64,000 bases of DNA from Volucella zonaria (Eukaryota; Arthropoda; Insecta; Diptera; Syrphidae): contig OZ014530.1 of NCBI GenBank assembly GCA_963966105.1, positions 348,367,053-348,431,052 of the forward strand, in the 5' to 3' direction. The notes below the pieces were generated by a model that saw only the letters and a list, made by a program, of their open reading frames with translations, was not told where the DNA came from and did not search any database. Positions 11,138 through 21,908 of this stretch are shown here, one piece after another (within the stretch, counting starts at the first letter, position 1; each line of letters opens with the position of its first letter). Made by a program: the position numbers and the translations under genes.

Positions 11138-12638
11138 TCATCTTGAATCGAAGAGTAGTGGACACAACTTGGTAACAGGACGTTTGAACTCTCCTTTGGC
11201 AGTGATGACAGATACAACGCGAGTCAGCCCATCGCGTCCGGGGTAAGTTTTGATGATTTTACCGGTAAGCCATCGTCCATTAAGACGACGACATTTCGGT
11301 CGCTTTCGAAGCTGAGACAGGTAGTCTTGGGACCAGCTTTGCCAGAATTCTCGGACAAGTCGTTGTAGGTACTGCCATCGATCCCGCAGTGATGCTCCCG
11401 GAGTTAGGATACTTGGATCTGGCACAGTCGCAAATGGCCGTGCAATGAGCAAGTGGGCCGGCGTTATCAAATCCACGTCCCCTTCGAATCGCACGCACAA
11501 TGGTCGGCAGTTAGCGCATGCTTCAATTTGGCACAACACGGTCGAAAATTCTTCGTACGTTAGAGACGTCTGGCCCAAGACTCTTCTTAGATGAAACTTA
11601 GTGGTTTTGACCACAGCTTCCCACAAATCGCCGAAATGCGGTGCATGGGGGGGTGAAAAATGCCAACTGATTCCGTTAGATGTAAGCTCATTGACAATAT
11701 CCTCTTGAAAATTTGCTGAATTTAGTAGATTTGCCCAATCTCGTAGCTGTTGATCACGCCGAGAAACGAAGCGACGCAATGCCGCTATGAAGGCTGCCGA
11801 AGAAAGATCCGTAACGAGTTCCAGGTGCAGGACCTTCGTGGCCATGCAGGCGAATACCGAAACATAGCCCTTATGCTGCTTAGACCCTCGTCCCTTACAT
11901 GATCGTGCCAAGAACGGCCACGCAAAATCGTCGTCGGTATTGCCAAATGTTACCCCTGGCTCCAATCTCTGTTTCGGCAAGCTTACCATTTGCTGCTGGT
12001 AGGGAACTGCTCGTTGCCTCACACAGGTTGTGCACTGATGAATGCACTGTTTAATGACGTGATGGATCCCAGTGACAAAGTAATTAAGAGAGAGCAGATA
12101 CGTCATCTGTCGCATTCCGGCGTACAAGATGGGTAAGACGATGATCCTTGTGTAAAATGATGGGATACTTTTGCTTGAATGGTATGCTTGCGTTTGCGAG
12201 TCGACCCCCCACACGCAGTACACCCTCCTGATCGATGAAGGGGTGCATGGAAGAATACTTGCTTTTTCTTGAAAAGGTTTGTCCTTGCAATAGCGAAGTA
12301 ATCTCATCCTGGAAGGTATATTTCTGCGAGATCTTGACTAAAGCGAGTTTAGCAATTCGTATGTGTTCAGGCGTCAAGAAGTTCATTTGGAGACAGCCCG
12401 GATGGATTGATCGGTTTTGGGCTAATCGGATGCAGCGAGTAATGACCCGAAAGAGTCGACTGAGGTTCGAAAACTTTTCGAAGATACGAGCATCCCATTC
12501 AGTCGGTTCCACTGCAGCGATATTTTCTTCGGCAGGAACATCCTTGGCGTTGGGTAGTTCAGAAAACATTATCTCCAGGTTGCGAAGAAAGTCTGGACCG
12601 TTCCACCATAAGTCTGACTTCGCTAAATATTTTGGCAT
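11138..12638 (-). pseudogene. BEL/Pao integrase region
   Basis: Two overlapping reverse frames (12638-12084 and 12307-11138). The N-terminal part has PFIDQEGVLRVGGRL and HKDHRLTHLVRR, the usual entry to a BEL integrase zinc-binding region, then HQCTTCVRQRA. The catalytic core follows: HKGYVSVFACMATKVLHLEL and WHFSPPHAPHFGDLWEAVVK with the final Glu. The middle Asp block (SDNGTNF-type) is replaced by RRDQQLRDWANLLNSANF, so the triad is broken. The C-terminal domain includes WQYLQRLVREFWQSWSQDYL and GLTRVVSVITAKGEFKRPV, the DUF5641-type tail. Integrase would insert the cDNA into the genome. Confidence 0.9.
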
Positions 12639-12689
12639 CAGGCCACGAGTGGCACAGTCAGGAGGATTCTCAGCTGAGCGGACGTGGGG

Positions 12690-13376
12690 TCATATAGATA
12701 CCGGGAAAGGAGCTACAATTTGAGAAATTCTATTATCGACGAAGACATTTCGCCCACGGTTATGTCCTTTAATCCAGTGTAAGACCATTAGAATGGCCAG
12801 GGCTTCCTTTACCTTGCTTAGCAGCTTGATAAGCAATAAAGCACCACATAATTCTAAGCTGGGAATTGAGAGAGGAGGCTTAACTGGAGCGATTCGGCTT
12901 TTAGCGCAGATTAGCGATGTTTGCACGCCCGTTGCTCCTAATACCCTGGAATACACTGCAGCCTCGTAAGCTGAACCTGACGCATCAGCGAAGCCGTGCA
13001 ATTTCATTACATCCGCTTTGCTATATAGGCACTTCGGAATGTTGAAGGTTTGCAGAGAACTCAGATCCGATCTGAAGTCCGACCACCCTTGATAGAGATC
13101 AGCGGGGGTGAACTCGTCCCAACCAACTCCTTTGACCCACAGGCGCTTCACGAAGATCTTCATCCCAACAACCGCAGGTGCGAGCCGTCCTAGCGGACCG
13201 AAAATTCGGGCTATATCCGATAGCACTTCCCTCTTAGTAATATGCGGACCTATAGCCGGATTCGCGGAGGCAAATTTGAAACAGTCGTGTTTCGTGTTAG
13301 ACAGCAGACCCAAAGTTTTGATTCCTGTTTGCCCAATGGTGCAGTGCTTAAGAACTGCGGCGAATTGGAAGACCAC
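12690..13376 (-). pseudogene. BEL/Pao RNase H region
   Basis: Contains REVLSDIARIFGPLGRLAPA, a linker seen after RT in BEL/Pao, then VMKLHGFADASGSAYEAAVY with the first catalytic Asp of RNase H (FADAS), and SIPSLELCGALLLIKLLSKV. It ends with RNVFVDNRISQIV. Joined downstream to the integrase by a frame change. RNase H removes genomic RNA after first-strand synthesis. Confidence 0.85.
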
Positions 13377-14045
13377 TTATGGAGAACCATATCGGCATCT
13401 GCCAGGACGTTTATTAATTCGTTTTTTTACATCTACCGCTTCACGAACGTCATCGAAAGTTGACATGAAATCGTCCACGTAAAAATCATTTATAAAGCTA
13501 TTCGAAGCAGGTGGGCTATGAAACATATTGTTGACGCCGATTTGTTTGAGGACCCAAGTTGCCAAAAACGAATCGGAAGCTGTTCCGTACGTAACGGTGC
13601 GAAGTACATACTCGCGGGGATCTTCCCCTTGGAAATGAACGTCATTCGTGTTGACTAGGATCTGTCGATACATTTTGGCTATATCAGCCTTACCCGCCAT
13701 TTTGTGTTTTCGAAATCGAATCGTTCAAGTGAAAAGATCATTTTGTAAAGTAGGACCTACACGCAAGTAATCGTTAAGCGATAAACCGTTAGTAGATTTA
13801 GACGACGCGTTGACGAAGACCCGCAGCTTTGTCATTACGCTGGTTGGCTTCAGCACCGCGTGATGAGGTAAGTAGAACGATGGGCACTCGAGATCGCTAA
13901 GAGGCACGATTGCCATATGGCCCAGCCGTTCATACTCGCGCATAAACTCCAGATATTGTCGTTTTAGGTTTGCGTCCTTTGAGAATCGCCTCCCCATAGC
14001 ATGTAGTAGTTTTAAAGCAGCACCGCGGGAGTCTCCGAACTCCAC
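13377..14045 (-). pseudogene. BEL/Pao reverse transcriptase
   Basis: Two reverse frames. 14045-13725 has the fingers region with PSFYLPHHAVLKPTSVMTKL, VFVNASSKSTNGLSLND and VGPTLQNDL. 13700-13377 has ADIAKMYRQILVN (first palm Asp), then FINDFYVDDFMSTFDD with the catalytic YVDD. A break separates the frames at about 13700-13725, and another shift follows after KKRINKR. Clearly a retroelement RT of BEL/Pao type by the YVDD context. Confidence 0.9.
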
Positions 14046-14121
14046 CGGCGTTTTGTTGAAAGGTAGACTAACTACGTACCTACCATCACCATCGACATAG
14101 TGGGTAGAAACAAAATGATTT

Positions 14122-14355
14122 TCAATAGCTGCACTTACCTCGCGACACGGCGGAATTCGGATTCAAAGTTGAAGCCACCACAAGCTTGACTTGACCTCGT
14201 GTGCCTGGAGTACTTTCGACCTGACCCAAGCCTACTATTGGGATCTTAGCATGAACACGTTTTAAGCCTAGATGCTGTACACACGACTCCGAAATTAAGG
14301 TAGCTTGCGATCCAGAATCAAGCAGAGCTCTGCACGGCTCACCATTACTCGTCAA
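14122..14355 (-). pseudogene. BEL/Pao aspartic protease
   Basis: Reads CRALLDSGSQATLISESCVQ, with Asp-Ser-Gly as the retropepsin active-site triplet, then IPIVGLGQVESTPGTRG. It lies between gag and RT in a separate short frame, as in the polyprotein order. It would process Gag-Pol. Confidence 0.85.
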
Positions 14356-14415
14356 ACACTCGCGACATGAAGGGACTGCGCGCCTGAAGCTGCTATTACG
14401 ACACCATTCGATTGG

Positions 14416-15659
14416 TTATGCTGGCTTGATATAGGGACAAATGGTGGGGGAATTTGGTCTAAATGAAACATAGTGTTGTAATTCGAGCCACACGTCTTGC
14501 AATTGGAAAATTTGCACTCCGCCAATGTACATATGTTTCGACCGTAGACAATTACAGCAAATTCCGTTTGCTTTCACGAACTCACATCGAGCAGACGCCG
14601 CCAGACCCCGAAATTGTACGCACTGGTAAAGCATGTGTTTTTGTTTGCACTTCGGACACGGTGGGATTGTCAAACTTAAAACGCGTCGTCCCGTATCCTT
14701 GAGCTAATTCGTATATATCGGATTACGCCCGGTTTGCGAATTGGAGAGGTTTAAGCTTTCGAGCTCATTGATGCGCTCCTCTCCATTGATGCGCTCCTTT
14801 ATTAACTTAGTAAAATCCGAATAAGATTGGTCACTTTTGTCTTTACTTGCACGAAACCACAACATTTTATTTTCTGCACGTCCCACGAATCGACTGGGAG
14901 CTTTAAAGCGCGAAGAGCGTTCATATTCTCGATCGTGATACTAAACAACAGCTTAATTTCGAGTAAAGAACCACTCTTGACCACCGGTTGGTCAAATATA
15001 TTGTCAATATGAACTACCATGATGAGCTTAGGCTTGTCATAATGCTCTTTTAACAAGCCCCAAGCCACGTTGACGTTGTCGTTGCTATGAGGAAGATGGC
15101 TAATGATTGACAACGCATCTTCTCGCAAACGCGTATAGAGAAATTCTAACTTTTCGATACTCGCAACCGATTTTTTGGATATCACGAGTGCCGTAAACGG
15201 ATCGCGAAATCCAACCCATTCGTCGAATTTTCCGGAAAACTCTGGTAAAGTTACAGCAGGGAGACCCGATGGCCTTTCCTGATTTGTTACGCATATTGGC
15301 CGTCGCGACCGATCAGCAAGACCTTGTACCACTTCTTTGAACGAGCATTGATTTTCGGCTAGACATTTAATGGCTTCACGGAGCTCACTGTCTTTCTCGT
15401 ACTGCAAATCACCCGCCCTATAACTTTGTATTACTTCCGATATTCAAAATCAGAACGGTATTTCGTTTCGTTTCGTTTATTGAACACTATCATCGATTTC
15501 AATTTCACTTTGCAGTTGCTCGAAATCTTGCATATATTGCTCCAATTTTGTTTGCCGCAACTTGCTTTCGGCCAGTGGAGCACCCGGTGATTCACTAAAG
15601 GTAACGATCCGCGTTACCTGGCCTTTGATAGCTGCGCGTTTTCGCTTTAAAGCTTCCAT
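14416..15659 (-). pseudogene. BEL/Pao gag (DUF1759-type, zinc knuckles)
   Basis: The likely start is the ATG at 15659 (MEALKRKRAAIKGQ), followed by a frame change near 15477. 15407-14802 carries the DUF1759-like core: PAVTLPEFSGKFDEWVGFRD and LEFLYTRLREDALSIISHLP. 14673-14416 carries CPKCKQKHMLYQC (CX2CX3HX4C) and CCNCLRSKH, remnants of nucleocapsid zinc knuckles. At least three frameshifts. Upstream open sequence to 15833 is probably leader. Confidence 0.85.
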
Positions 15660-15961
15660 AATTAGGTTTTTATTGAATTGCTTCACACTTTGACAGGACG
15701 TGGCGTATCGCGATGCAGAACTACCGCACGACTGAGCAGTACCGACTGCCTTGCGACAAGTGCGTCTTTCATGGGAGATGAACAAGTGCGCTTTGTATGT
15801 ACGTGAATATATATGATTGCGTGATGACGACACAAATGGCTTGCACTGTTGCTAGCCCCACTTGATTACCGCTCGGCTAATTTAGATTTTTTTTTTTAAG
15901 CCACGCGTTTTGCCCGCACGAATACTCGGAAAACTCGATTAATCCGGCTCGAAGGACCAAA

Positions 15962-16173
15962 TGTTTTTGCGTTGTTGGACAATCGAGTTTCCTTATTTGT
16001 CGAGCTGAAAAGATTTGTAAAATAAAAACTATCGTTCCGATTGAAATAAAAAAAACGTGTTGTTCCGATTAAGGATTTTTATCAGCGGAAATAGAACAAG
16101 AGAGGTAGAAAAAATGGATGATGAGAAAGAAAGTAACCACTTAGGGTGATCACACAAGATACATGGGCAAACA
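15962..16173 (-). repeat. 5' LTR of BEL/Pao element
   Basis: On the reverse strand it begins TGTTTGCCC at 16173 and ends AAAACA at 15962, giving TG...CA ends and about 212 bp. Immediately downstream is TTTGGTCCTTCGAGCCGG, the leader that usually follows a BEL/Pao LTR. The promoter and polyadenylation signals should lie inside, but I cannot place them. Confidence 0.75.
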
Positions 16174-16189
16174 AGGTGAACACTCGGCT

Positions 16190-16460
16190 TCGTAGTTCAG
16201 AACAAAAGCAACTTTAATGTCAAATCAAATTCAGTAATACCTATCAACAAACTAAAAGCTAACGGATTTAGGCCCAAATCCAATCGCAAAATAAGCCGGG
16301 TTGACTCACTACCGATGCCCAATTCAGCTGATCGGCGCGGAATAGACGTTTCTGGGTCTTCTTCGATACTAGCCGCTACGGCGGCTGTTTTCTCATTTCG
16401 CCCCAATCTGTGTCATGTTGTTGGCTTAAGATCCAAAAGAGCGTTCATACTCTCGTTTAA
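16190..16460 (-). pseudogene. Tc1/mariner-superfamily transposase N-terminal fragment
   Basis: The reverse frame 16406-16197 reads EKTAAVAASIEEDPETSIPR and then RRSAELGIGSESTRLILRLD, matching the helix-turn-helix region (AAVAxSVEEDxxxSIRRRSQQLG pattern) of insect IS630-like transposases, such as the piece at 41540-41820. No catalytic domain is present. The neighbouring open frame 16647-16426 has no recognised domain. Confidence 0.5.
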
Positions 16461-16689
16461 GATTTTCCACGGCGCGACAAATTGCCTGCCTGAACATGAT
16501 GACGACCAACCTCACGGCGTAATTCACATTTCGTATTACAATTCCCTCATGTTCGGCAAGCGTAAGACGCTGCATGATGAAATGGCAAACTTTACTGACA
16601 TTTTGATAGCTGAATGTCATTGGTAACTGTGATAGATGCTGAAACATAACAATTGCTAAAACTATTATTTCTATCTGGTCACCTTGTAT

Positions 16690-17057
16690 GTTAGTTCTTT
16701 AGAAATGTTGCTCGTCTACGTTCCAGTGGCCGACAGTTCGTAATTAAGTCTGCCATATGCTCCTCAGTTTCACAGCAAAATCTGCATGTCCTAGAGAAGA
16801 TAATTCACAATCTGCTAAGATGTTTATTACAAGGATAGTGACCAGTAAATGCTTAGCACAGTACTCCTTTTTGTTCTTCTTTGAGTGGTTAAGACGGCCT
16901 AGATAATCCAGTATATGACTGTTATCCTGCCTAGTGTTTTATTGATGAAAATAGCTTGTTTAAAGTGGTTTACGCGATGTAGCTTGGGTACACCTAGCTC
17001 TAGTAATGGCCCCATTCCCGCAGTTAAGGTCGTTTTCATAGCCACTGTAATGCAAAA
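16690..17057 (-). pseudogene. Old LINE (RNase H-bearing type), 3' part
   Basis: The reverse strand reads KLTRIQRLAYFCITVAMKTT (ending at the junction with 25013), MGPLLELGVPKLHRVNHFKQ, then RTCRFCCETEEHMADLITNC and RPLERRRATFLKN near 16700-16800. These are conserved parts C-terminal to RT in I/LOA/R1-group LINEs. The reading continues from 25013 across the 8-kb insertion of family J copies, whose 14-nt target duplication sits at 17058-17071 and 24999-25012. Confidence 0.6.
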
Positions 17058-17071
17058 ATACGCAAGCCGTT
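17058..17071. repeat. Target-site duplication of J copy 1, left
   Basis: ATACGCAAGCCGTT, identical to 24999-25012. It directly precedes the 5' end of copy 1, whose AGTAGTTCAT aligns with the AGTCGTTCAT start of copies 2 and 3. Confidence 0.8.
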
Positions 17072-17269
17072 AGTAGTTCATTGATTCCCGCAGAGAGCAG
17101 AAGCATTTCGTGTTCGGCTTTACGAGTGTCAGAAGTAAATAAGTATTCTTTTAAGTATAGCTTTACAAGTGTTCGGCTGCCAAAGTGGTAAAGACTCTGT
17201 CAACAACAATGAAAGACGCCAGACGAATACCCATATGTGTCTGACGGCGGGGAAGGTCACTATATGGGT

Positions 17270-18410
17270 GGAAACAATAGATTTGCATCCCTAGTTGCCT
17301 CGGAACCAGATGACGAAAAGGATGAGGTCAAAGCTTTGTATACTCGTAGTAGCATAATATAGTACATAGCAACAACAGCAGAAACAACATCAGCAGCAGC
17401 AACAACAGCAGCAACAGCAGATATCAACCAAATTACGGGTAGCTCCAATCAACACCTTCAAATTGGAGTTAAAGGACACCATCGAACTGAGTAAGTCGGC
17501 CATAGGCAAACATTTTTTTGTTAAAAGACTAAGTGTAGATAGGCATGCGATCCACTGTAACACAGTGTAGCGCTATCATAAAATAAAAAATTTACTGAAG
17601 AATTCGGCGGCGGAGATCTTTTCCTACACCCCGAAGCAGGAGAAGCTGCAAACAATGCTGCTAAGGGGGTTAGAATCGTCTACGCATCCGGAGGAGCTCC
17701 TTGCACTGCCGAAAGAGAAGGAGTGCGAAGGGCTCAAATTCGTGGGGGTCAAGCCATTTGTCACGGCTAGAGCCAAAAGGGAGAAGCGAAAATTACCGTT
17801 ATTCCTGGTTCAGCTAAGTCCCAACAGCAAACTGGATGGTCTAAGGAGCATCAAAGTCCTAAGTAGACTACCAGGTTGTACACTGGGAAAAATTAAAGAG
17901 GAACGAAAACATTTTACAATGTGTTCGCTGCCAAAGGTTTGGGCACTCCGATGCGTGAAATGTGGAAAGAACCACAAGTCAGAGGAATGCGCTCTGGGTA
18001 AGGACGGAACGTCAGAAAAGAGCCAACTCTCGAGTGCTTTATGTAGGAACACGGGACACACCGCAGATTATCGGGGCTGTCCCAAATTCCAATACATCAA
18101 AAGACAAAATCTAGCTCGGCAGCAGAAAGTGGAAGTTAAACGTCCACCCGTGCATATACAAACACCAGCCGTTACTCCCCAGGTTACCTACATCCAAATG
18201 GCAGCAGGTAGGGGAAATACGGTACAGCAAGCAAAGGTTTCCTCTCAGGCCCCAGCGCCTAGAGTACCGGAACCAGTACCTGACATGCTAGCTATCTTGC
18301 TCTCTATCCAGGTGCATATGGCTCAGCTCCAACGTCATTTAACTGAACAGACTGCGAGGGTAGATCAAATATACGAGCTGCTGCCGTGCCTAACGCACGT
18401 GCAGTCGTAA
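17270..18410 (+). pseudogene. J copy 1 ORF1 (gag-like, zinc knuckle)
   Basis: The N-terminal region (FASLVASEPDDEKD, about 17280-17325) aligns with copy 2 ORF1, followed by a decayed CAG/CAA-rich stretch (17365-17420). The better frame 17655-18410 reads KEKECEGLKFVGVKPFVTAR and KLPLFLVQLSP, then CVKCGKNHKSEEC and a third knuckle-like ALCRNTGHTADYRGC. These are nucleic-acid-binding motifs of Jockey ORF1 proteins. One knuckle present in copy 2 (CVRCQRFGHAASNC) is deleted here. It ends in TAA at 18408-18410, overlapping the ORF2 ATG (TAATG). Confidence 0.8.
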
Positions 18411-20107
18411 TGGGTACGTACATGGTGGGGCAAATTCAGAGGGTCCTTGCAGTGAATATGAATTCACTGATTAGGTTCGAACGAAGAGCCGCACTATTTA
18501 AGTTGATTAAAGACCAAGCCCCTGATGTGCTTTTTGTTAGCGAAACTAAACTTACCAAAAGACATAAAATGAGGCACAGAAGATATAAAATAGTACGGAG
18601 AAACCGACCCAACTCCATTCAGGGAGGTGGCGTTGCGATTTTCGTATGAAAAGGTATACGTTTTAAAAGAGTATACAGTCGTGTAGTATGTAGGTTCCAG
18701 GTGCTGGAAGCATGCATCGTGTATATCCCCCTCCGTAGTGGAAAGCGGCTGTGCATGGAGTCTGTCTATGCACCTAAGGCTACTCAATCCACATTATTCA
18801 TCTTAGAGCTCGAGACACTTTTTCGATTCCTAAGACTGGAATTGGAAGAGAACTACTTTATTATCGGCGGAGATTTCAACGCCAAATATAGAGATTGGGG
18901 AAATAATACACCAAATACTAGAGGGAACCTACTATTCAATTGGTGGGGTCAACGCAGTGTGATATATCGACTCGGGCTTAAGGCGACGGATAGTCCGTCG
19001 TTTCCCACACACGGGTCCTATTTGGATCTCCTGCTGTTCGACACTCGAATAAAACTAACAGGCACTAACCAACATACCATAAACTGTCTACGTACTTACG
19101 TGTATGACAGTGATCATTGCGGTCTCAGCACCGAAATAACTGTTCCCAACGAAATTGCGGAATTGGATGAGTTTGTTCAAAGGCATTCCTACAATTATAG
19201 TAGGGTTCGTTGGACACTCTTCACCAGAACACTGACTAGAGCACTCTCCTCGAATTCGCTCTACCCACCGTCCAACAGAAATCTGTCAAACGAGGAGATT
19301 GACAGGTATCTTAGACTAATGGACGATACAATCAAACGAATACTGGACAAAACGATACCTCGGTATCAACATACTGACGAAGGAGACTTATTCCGCAACG
19401 CAACTATTGACGCACTGCACCGACAAAAAAGTAGACTGCTATCGAGACTAAAACCCTTGTACAGACAGTTTACTGTCAGACATAACCAGGAGATCATGAC
19501 ATTGAAGTCGTCGATTAAAAACCTCCAGATATTAATAAAAGAAAATTACAAAAAATCTGTAAGTTTGTATTGGAACAACAAAATTCGGGCTGTAAACACC
19601 AGCAACCCGAACATGTTCCCGCAAATAAATAAAATATTTCGGAGAAATAATCAGAACGACCTTCCATGTCTTAGAATCGGCCGAACGACGAACAACGAAC
19701 AAATACTGGTAACAGCAGGCGTAGATCCAAATGAGGCAGTTGATGATGACAACTTCTTTGTGGTCGAGGATCCGAAGGAGAAGGTAGAGGCTATAGGAGC
19801 GACTTTCCAGGAAGTGTACAAGGCGAATGACATCATTGGCCCGAACCACGACCTGGAGAGTCGAGTCCGTGTGCACAATTTCTGCCTTCGAAATGAAATA
19901 GTGAATTGGCGATTCGAGAGCCCGGGTTTCACCCAATTCAGTGACGAGAATATGGCAAATAATGTCATCACCGGTGAAAGGGTATTATCACCGTTCATTT
20001 CGAAGGAAGAGCTCCAAACGATCTTCGAATCGCTTAGATGTAAGAGCTTCGACATCTCCCACTTGAAGCGGTGGACATTTATAACACCCTGTTTCATAAT
20101 GCAATGA
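18410..20107 (+). pseudogene. J copy 1 ORF2: endonuclease and linker, RT cut off
   Basis: Starts with the ATG overlapping the ORF1 stop. The endonuclease has VLAVNMNSLIRFERRAALF, DVLFVSETKL (catalytic Glu), NYFIIGGDFNAKYRDWGNN (Gly-Asp-Phe-Asn) and YDSDHCGLSTEI (Ser-Asp-His). A stop at about 18647 (FV-stop-KGIRF) and a frame join near 18700 break the reading. The linker continues to MANNVITGERVLSPFISKEEL, then a frameshift scrambles the RT entry, and the copy ends at 20144 in text equivalent to AHYPAHWKTAV. Endonuclease would nick target DNA to prime reverse transcription. Confidence 0.85.
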
Positions 20108-20235
20108 GCAATGCCCATTATCCAGCGCATTGGAAAACTGCGGTCAGTCGTTCATAGACCTCGATAGAGGACGGATGTGTTTCGGCTTCTTTGCAAGTGA
20201 AATAAATTAAAAAAAGCAATTAAAAACTTTTTGGC

Positions 20236-20345
20236 CAAGTGCTTCGGTGGCGCAGTAGCAGTGGTGTCCGACCGACAAAACAGGGGTCGTGGGTTCGATT
20301 CCCGAAACAGTTGCATCTTTTATTTTTAAAAGTAAATAAAACAAA
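20236..20345 (+). repeat. tRNA-derived (SINE-like) segment in J copy 2 5' UTR
   Basis: Box A-like TGGCGCAGTAGCAGTGG (20248-20264) and a perfect box B-like GGTTCGATTCC (20292-20302) are spaced as in tRNA genes. A short CGACC/GGTCG stem can form between them. Acceptor-stem pairing is poor, so this is not a functional tRNA. An A/T-rich tail (TAAATAAAACAAAAAAAAAA) follows, as in a SINE. It precedes the ORF1 ATG at 20393. Not visible in copy 1, and deleted or absent in copy 3. Confidence 0.55.
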
Positions 20346-20392
20346 AAAAAAACAATAAAGTTAATTGGTGGTAAAGTGTTGTCTATCATGTG

Positions 20393-20831
20393 ATGGATTG
20401 TGAAGAGCGGTCCGCTATGCCTATAGCGGGACCTGCTGAAGTGTCAGGTGAGGCGTCGAGTGGTTCAAGCCAAACGCCGAAAACAAAGAGAAGGAGGAAG
20501 CTTCCAACTTCCAACTTGATAAAACGACCCACCCTATCAACGGTAAACAACTTCGCTTCATTGGCAGCAAGCGAATCTGATGATGAAGAGGAAGAAATGG
20601 AGGCCATAAGTAGCAGCATCAACATGCTACAACAAAGAGTGCTGGCCATAAAAGAAAGGCAAATGGCAAGAAGGAAGAGGGAAGAGCAGGAGCAATCCCA
20701 ACAACAGCAGCTTGCTCAAAAGCAGACACAACAACAACAGTCACAACACCGGCAACAGCTAAAACAGCAGCAGCCACAAAAACGGCAACAGCAAAAACAG
20801 CAGCAGCAGCAGAAACAACAACAGCAGCAGC

Positions 20832-20869
<38 letters not shown>

Positions 20870-21908
20870 AAACAACAACAACAACAGCAGCAGCAGCAGA
20901 AGAAGAAGGAGAAGGTGCCTCCTATCAACACCTATAAACTACCTCTAGTTTGCTACCAAGGACCTGTGCAGGCTGGTCATTGGTAATAACTTTAATATTA
21001 AGAGATTGGGGAATGATCGCCATGCCATCCACTGTAATACAGTGGAGGGCTACGCGAAAGTTAAAGAGCTGCTAAAGGAAACGACGACGGAGCATTACTC
21101 ATTCACACCGAAGTGTGAAAAGCGGCAATCGATGCTGCTGAAGGGGTTGGAACCGTCTTCTGATCCTGAGGAGATCCTGGCACTGCTCAAAGAGAAGGAG
21201 TGCGAAGGACTCAAGTTTGTGGGGGTCAAGCCATTTACCACAGCTAGAGCCAGGCGGGAGAAACGGAGTCTGCCGTTCTTCCTGGTGCAACTCAGTCCCG
21301 AAAGCCGTCTGGATAGTCTAAGGAGTATCAATGTTCTAGACTACCAGGTGGTTCACTGGGAAAAATTAAAAAGGAGCGAAGGCGTTATACAATGCGTTCG
21401 CTGCCAGAGGTTCGGACACGCCGCGTCGAACTGCCAAATGCAGCCTCGATGCGTGAAGTGCGCAAAGAACCACAGTTCCGAGGAGTGTGCTCTGGGTAGG
21501 GACGGAGCATCCGATAGGACGCAACTCTCGTGAGTGTTATGTGGGAACGTGGGACACACCGCAAACTATCGGGGTTGTCCTAAGTTCGCTGACATTAAAA
21601 AAGCAAAACTGGCTCAGCAGCAGGAGGTGGAGGTCAAACGTTCACCTGTTAGGTTTCAAACACCAGCCGTTACGCCCCAAATTTCCTACGCCCAAATGGC
21701 TGCAGGTAGGGGGGCTACGGTACAGCAAGCGACTGTTGCTTCTCCGGCGCCAATGCCGAGAACAACGGAAGCTGCACCTAACATGCTGGCCATCTTGCTC
21801 GCAATCTAAGGGCAGATGGCTCAGCTGCAAAAGCAGATGCAAGAACAGGCCAAGCGGGTGGACCAGATCTACGCGCTGCTGCCGGGCCTAACGCAACACA
21901 TGTCGTAA
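20393..21908 (+). pseudogene. J copy 2 ORF1 (gag-like, poly-Gln, zinc knuckles)
   Basis: The ATG at 20393 starts MDCEERSAMPIAGPAEVSG; a GTG just before it is in frame but less likely. An acidic patch (ASESDDEEEEMEA) is followed by a long CAA/CAG tract encoding Gln (about 20695-20905). A stop at 20984 and shift lead to 21006-21533 with TEHYSFTPKCEKRQSMLLKG, KFVGVKPFTTARARREKR and knuckles CVRCQRFGHAASNC (CX2CX4HX4C) and CVKCAKNHSSEEC. A stop at 21531 precedes CGNVGHTANYRGC, and another stop lies near 21807 in the C-terminal coiled-coil-like QMAQLQKQMQEQAKRVDQIY. It ends TAA at 21906-21908. It would coat element RNA. Confidence 0.85.
20695..20905 (+). repeat. CAA/CAG trinucleotide tract in ORF1
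   Basis: Mostly CAA and CAG codons, purest at about 20810-20895. It encodes poly-Gln in copy 2 ORF1; the reverse-strand poly-Cys frame is a shadow. A decayed version lies in copy 1 near 17365-17420. Confidence 0.9.

Larger units (their letters stand above)
11094..16173 (-). mobile_element. BEL/Pao LTR retrotransposon, 3' LTR truncated
   Basis: Reverse-strand order is 5' LTR (16173-15962), leader starting TTTGGTCCTTCGAG, gag, protease, reverse transcriptase, RNase H, integrase, then the start of a 3' LTR. The first 20 nt of both LTRs (16173-16154 and 11113-11094) are identical, then the 3' copy ends in unrelated DNA. The gag-pro-RT-RNaseH-IN order with a DUF1759-type gag and DUF5641-type end is diagnostic of BEL/Pao. 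Many frameshifts; not active. Confidence 0.9.
17072..20144 (+). mobile_element. Jockey-like family J LINE copy 1, 5' part
   Basis: Contains a diverged 5' UTR (17072-17260), ORF1 and ORF2 up to the start of RT, where copy 2 begins at 20145. About 80 percent similar to copies 2 and 3 by eye, so it is an older lineage. The rest of copy 1 is not found after copy 2 in the expected form; the 3' half of the composite at about 23830-24998 is a good candidate for it. Confidence 0.85.

Noticed and set aside
16426..16647. Reverse open frame next to a transposase N-terminus
   Set aside because: Could not be matched to any transposase or gag block; left unassigned.
20236..20320. Functional tRNA gene
   Set aside because: Box A and B are good but the acceptor arms do not pair and the anticodon loop is irregular; better called tRNA-derived.
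20716..20931. Reverse-strand poly-Cys open frame
   Set aside because: Antisense shadow of the CAA/CAG tract in J copy 2 ORF1.
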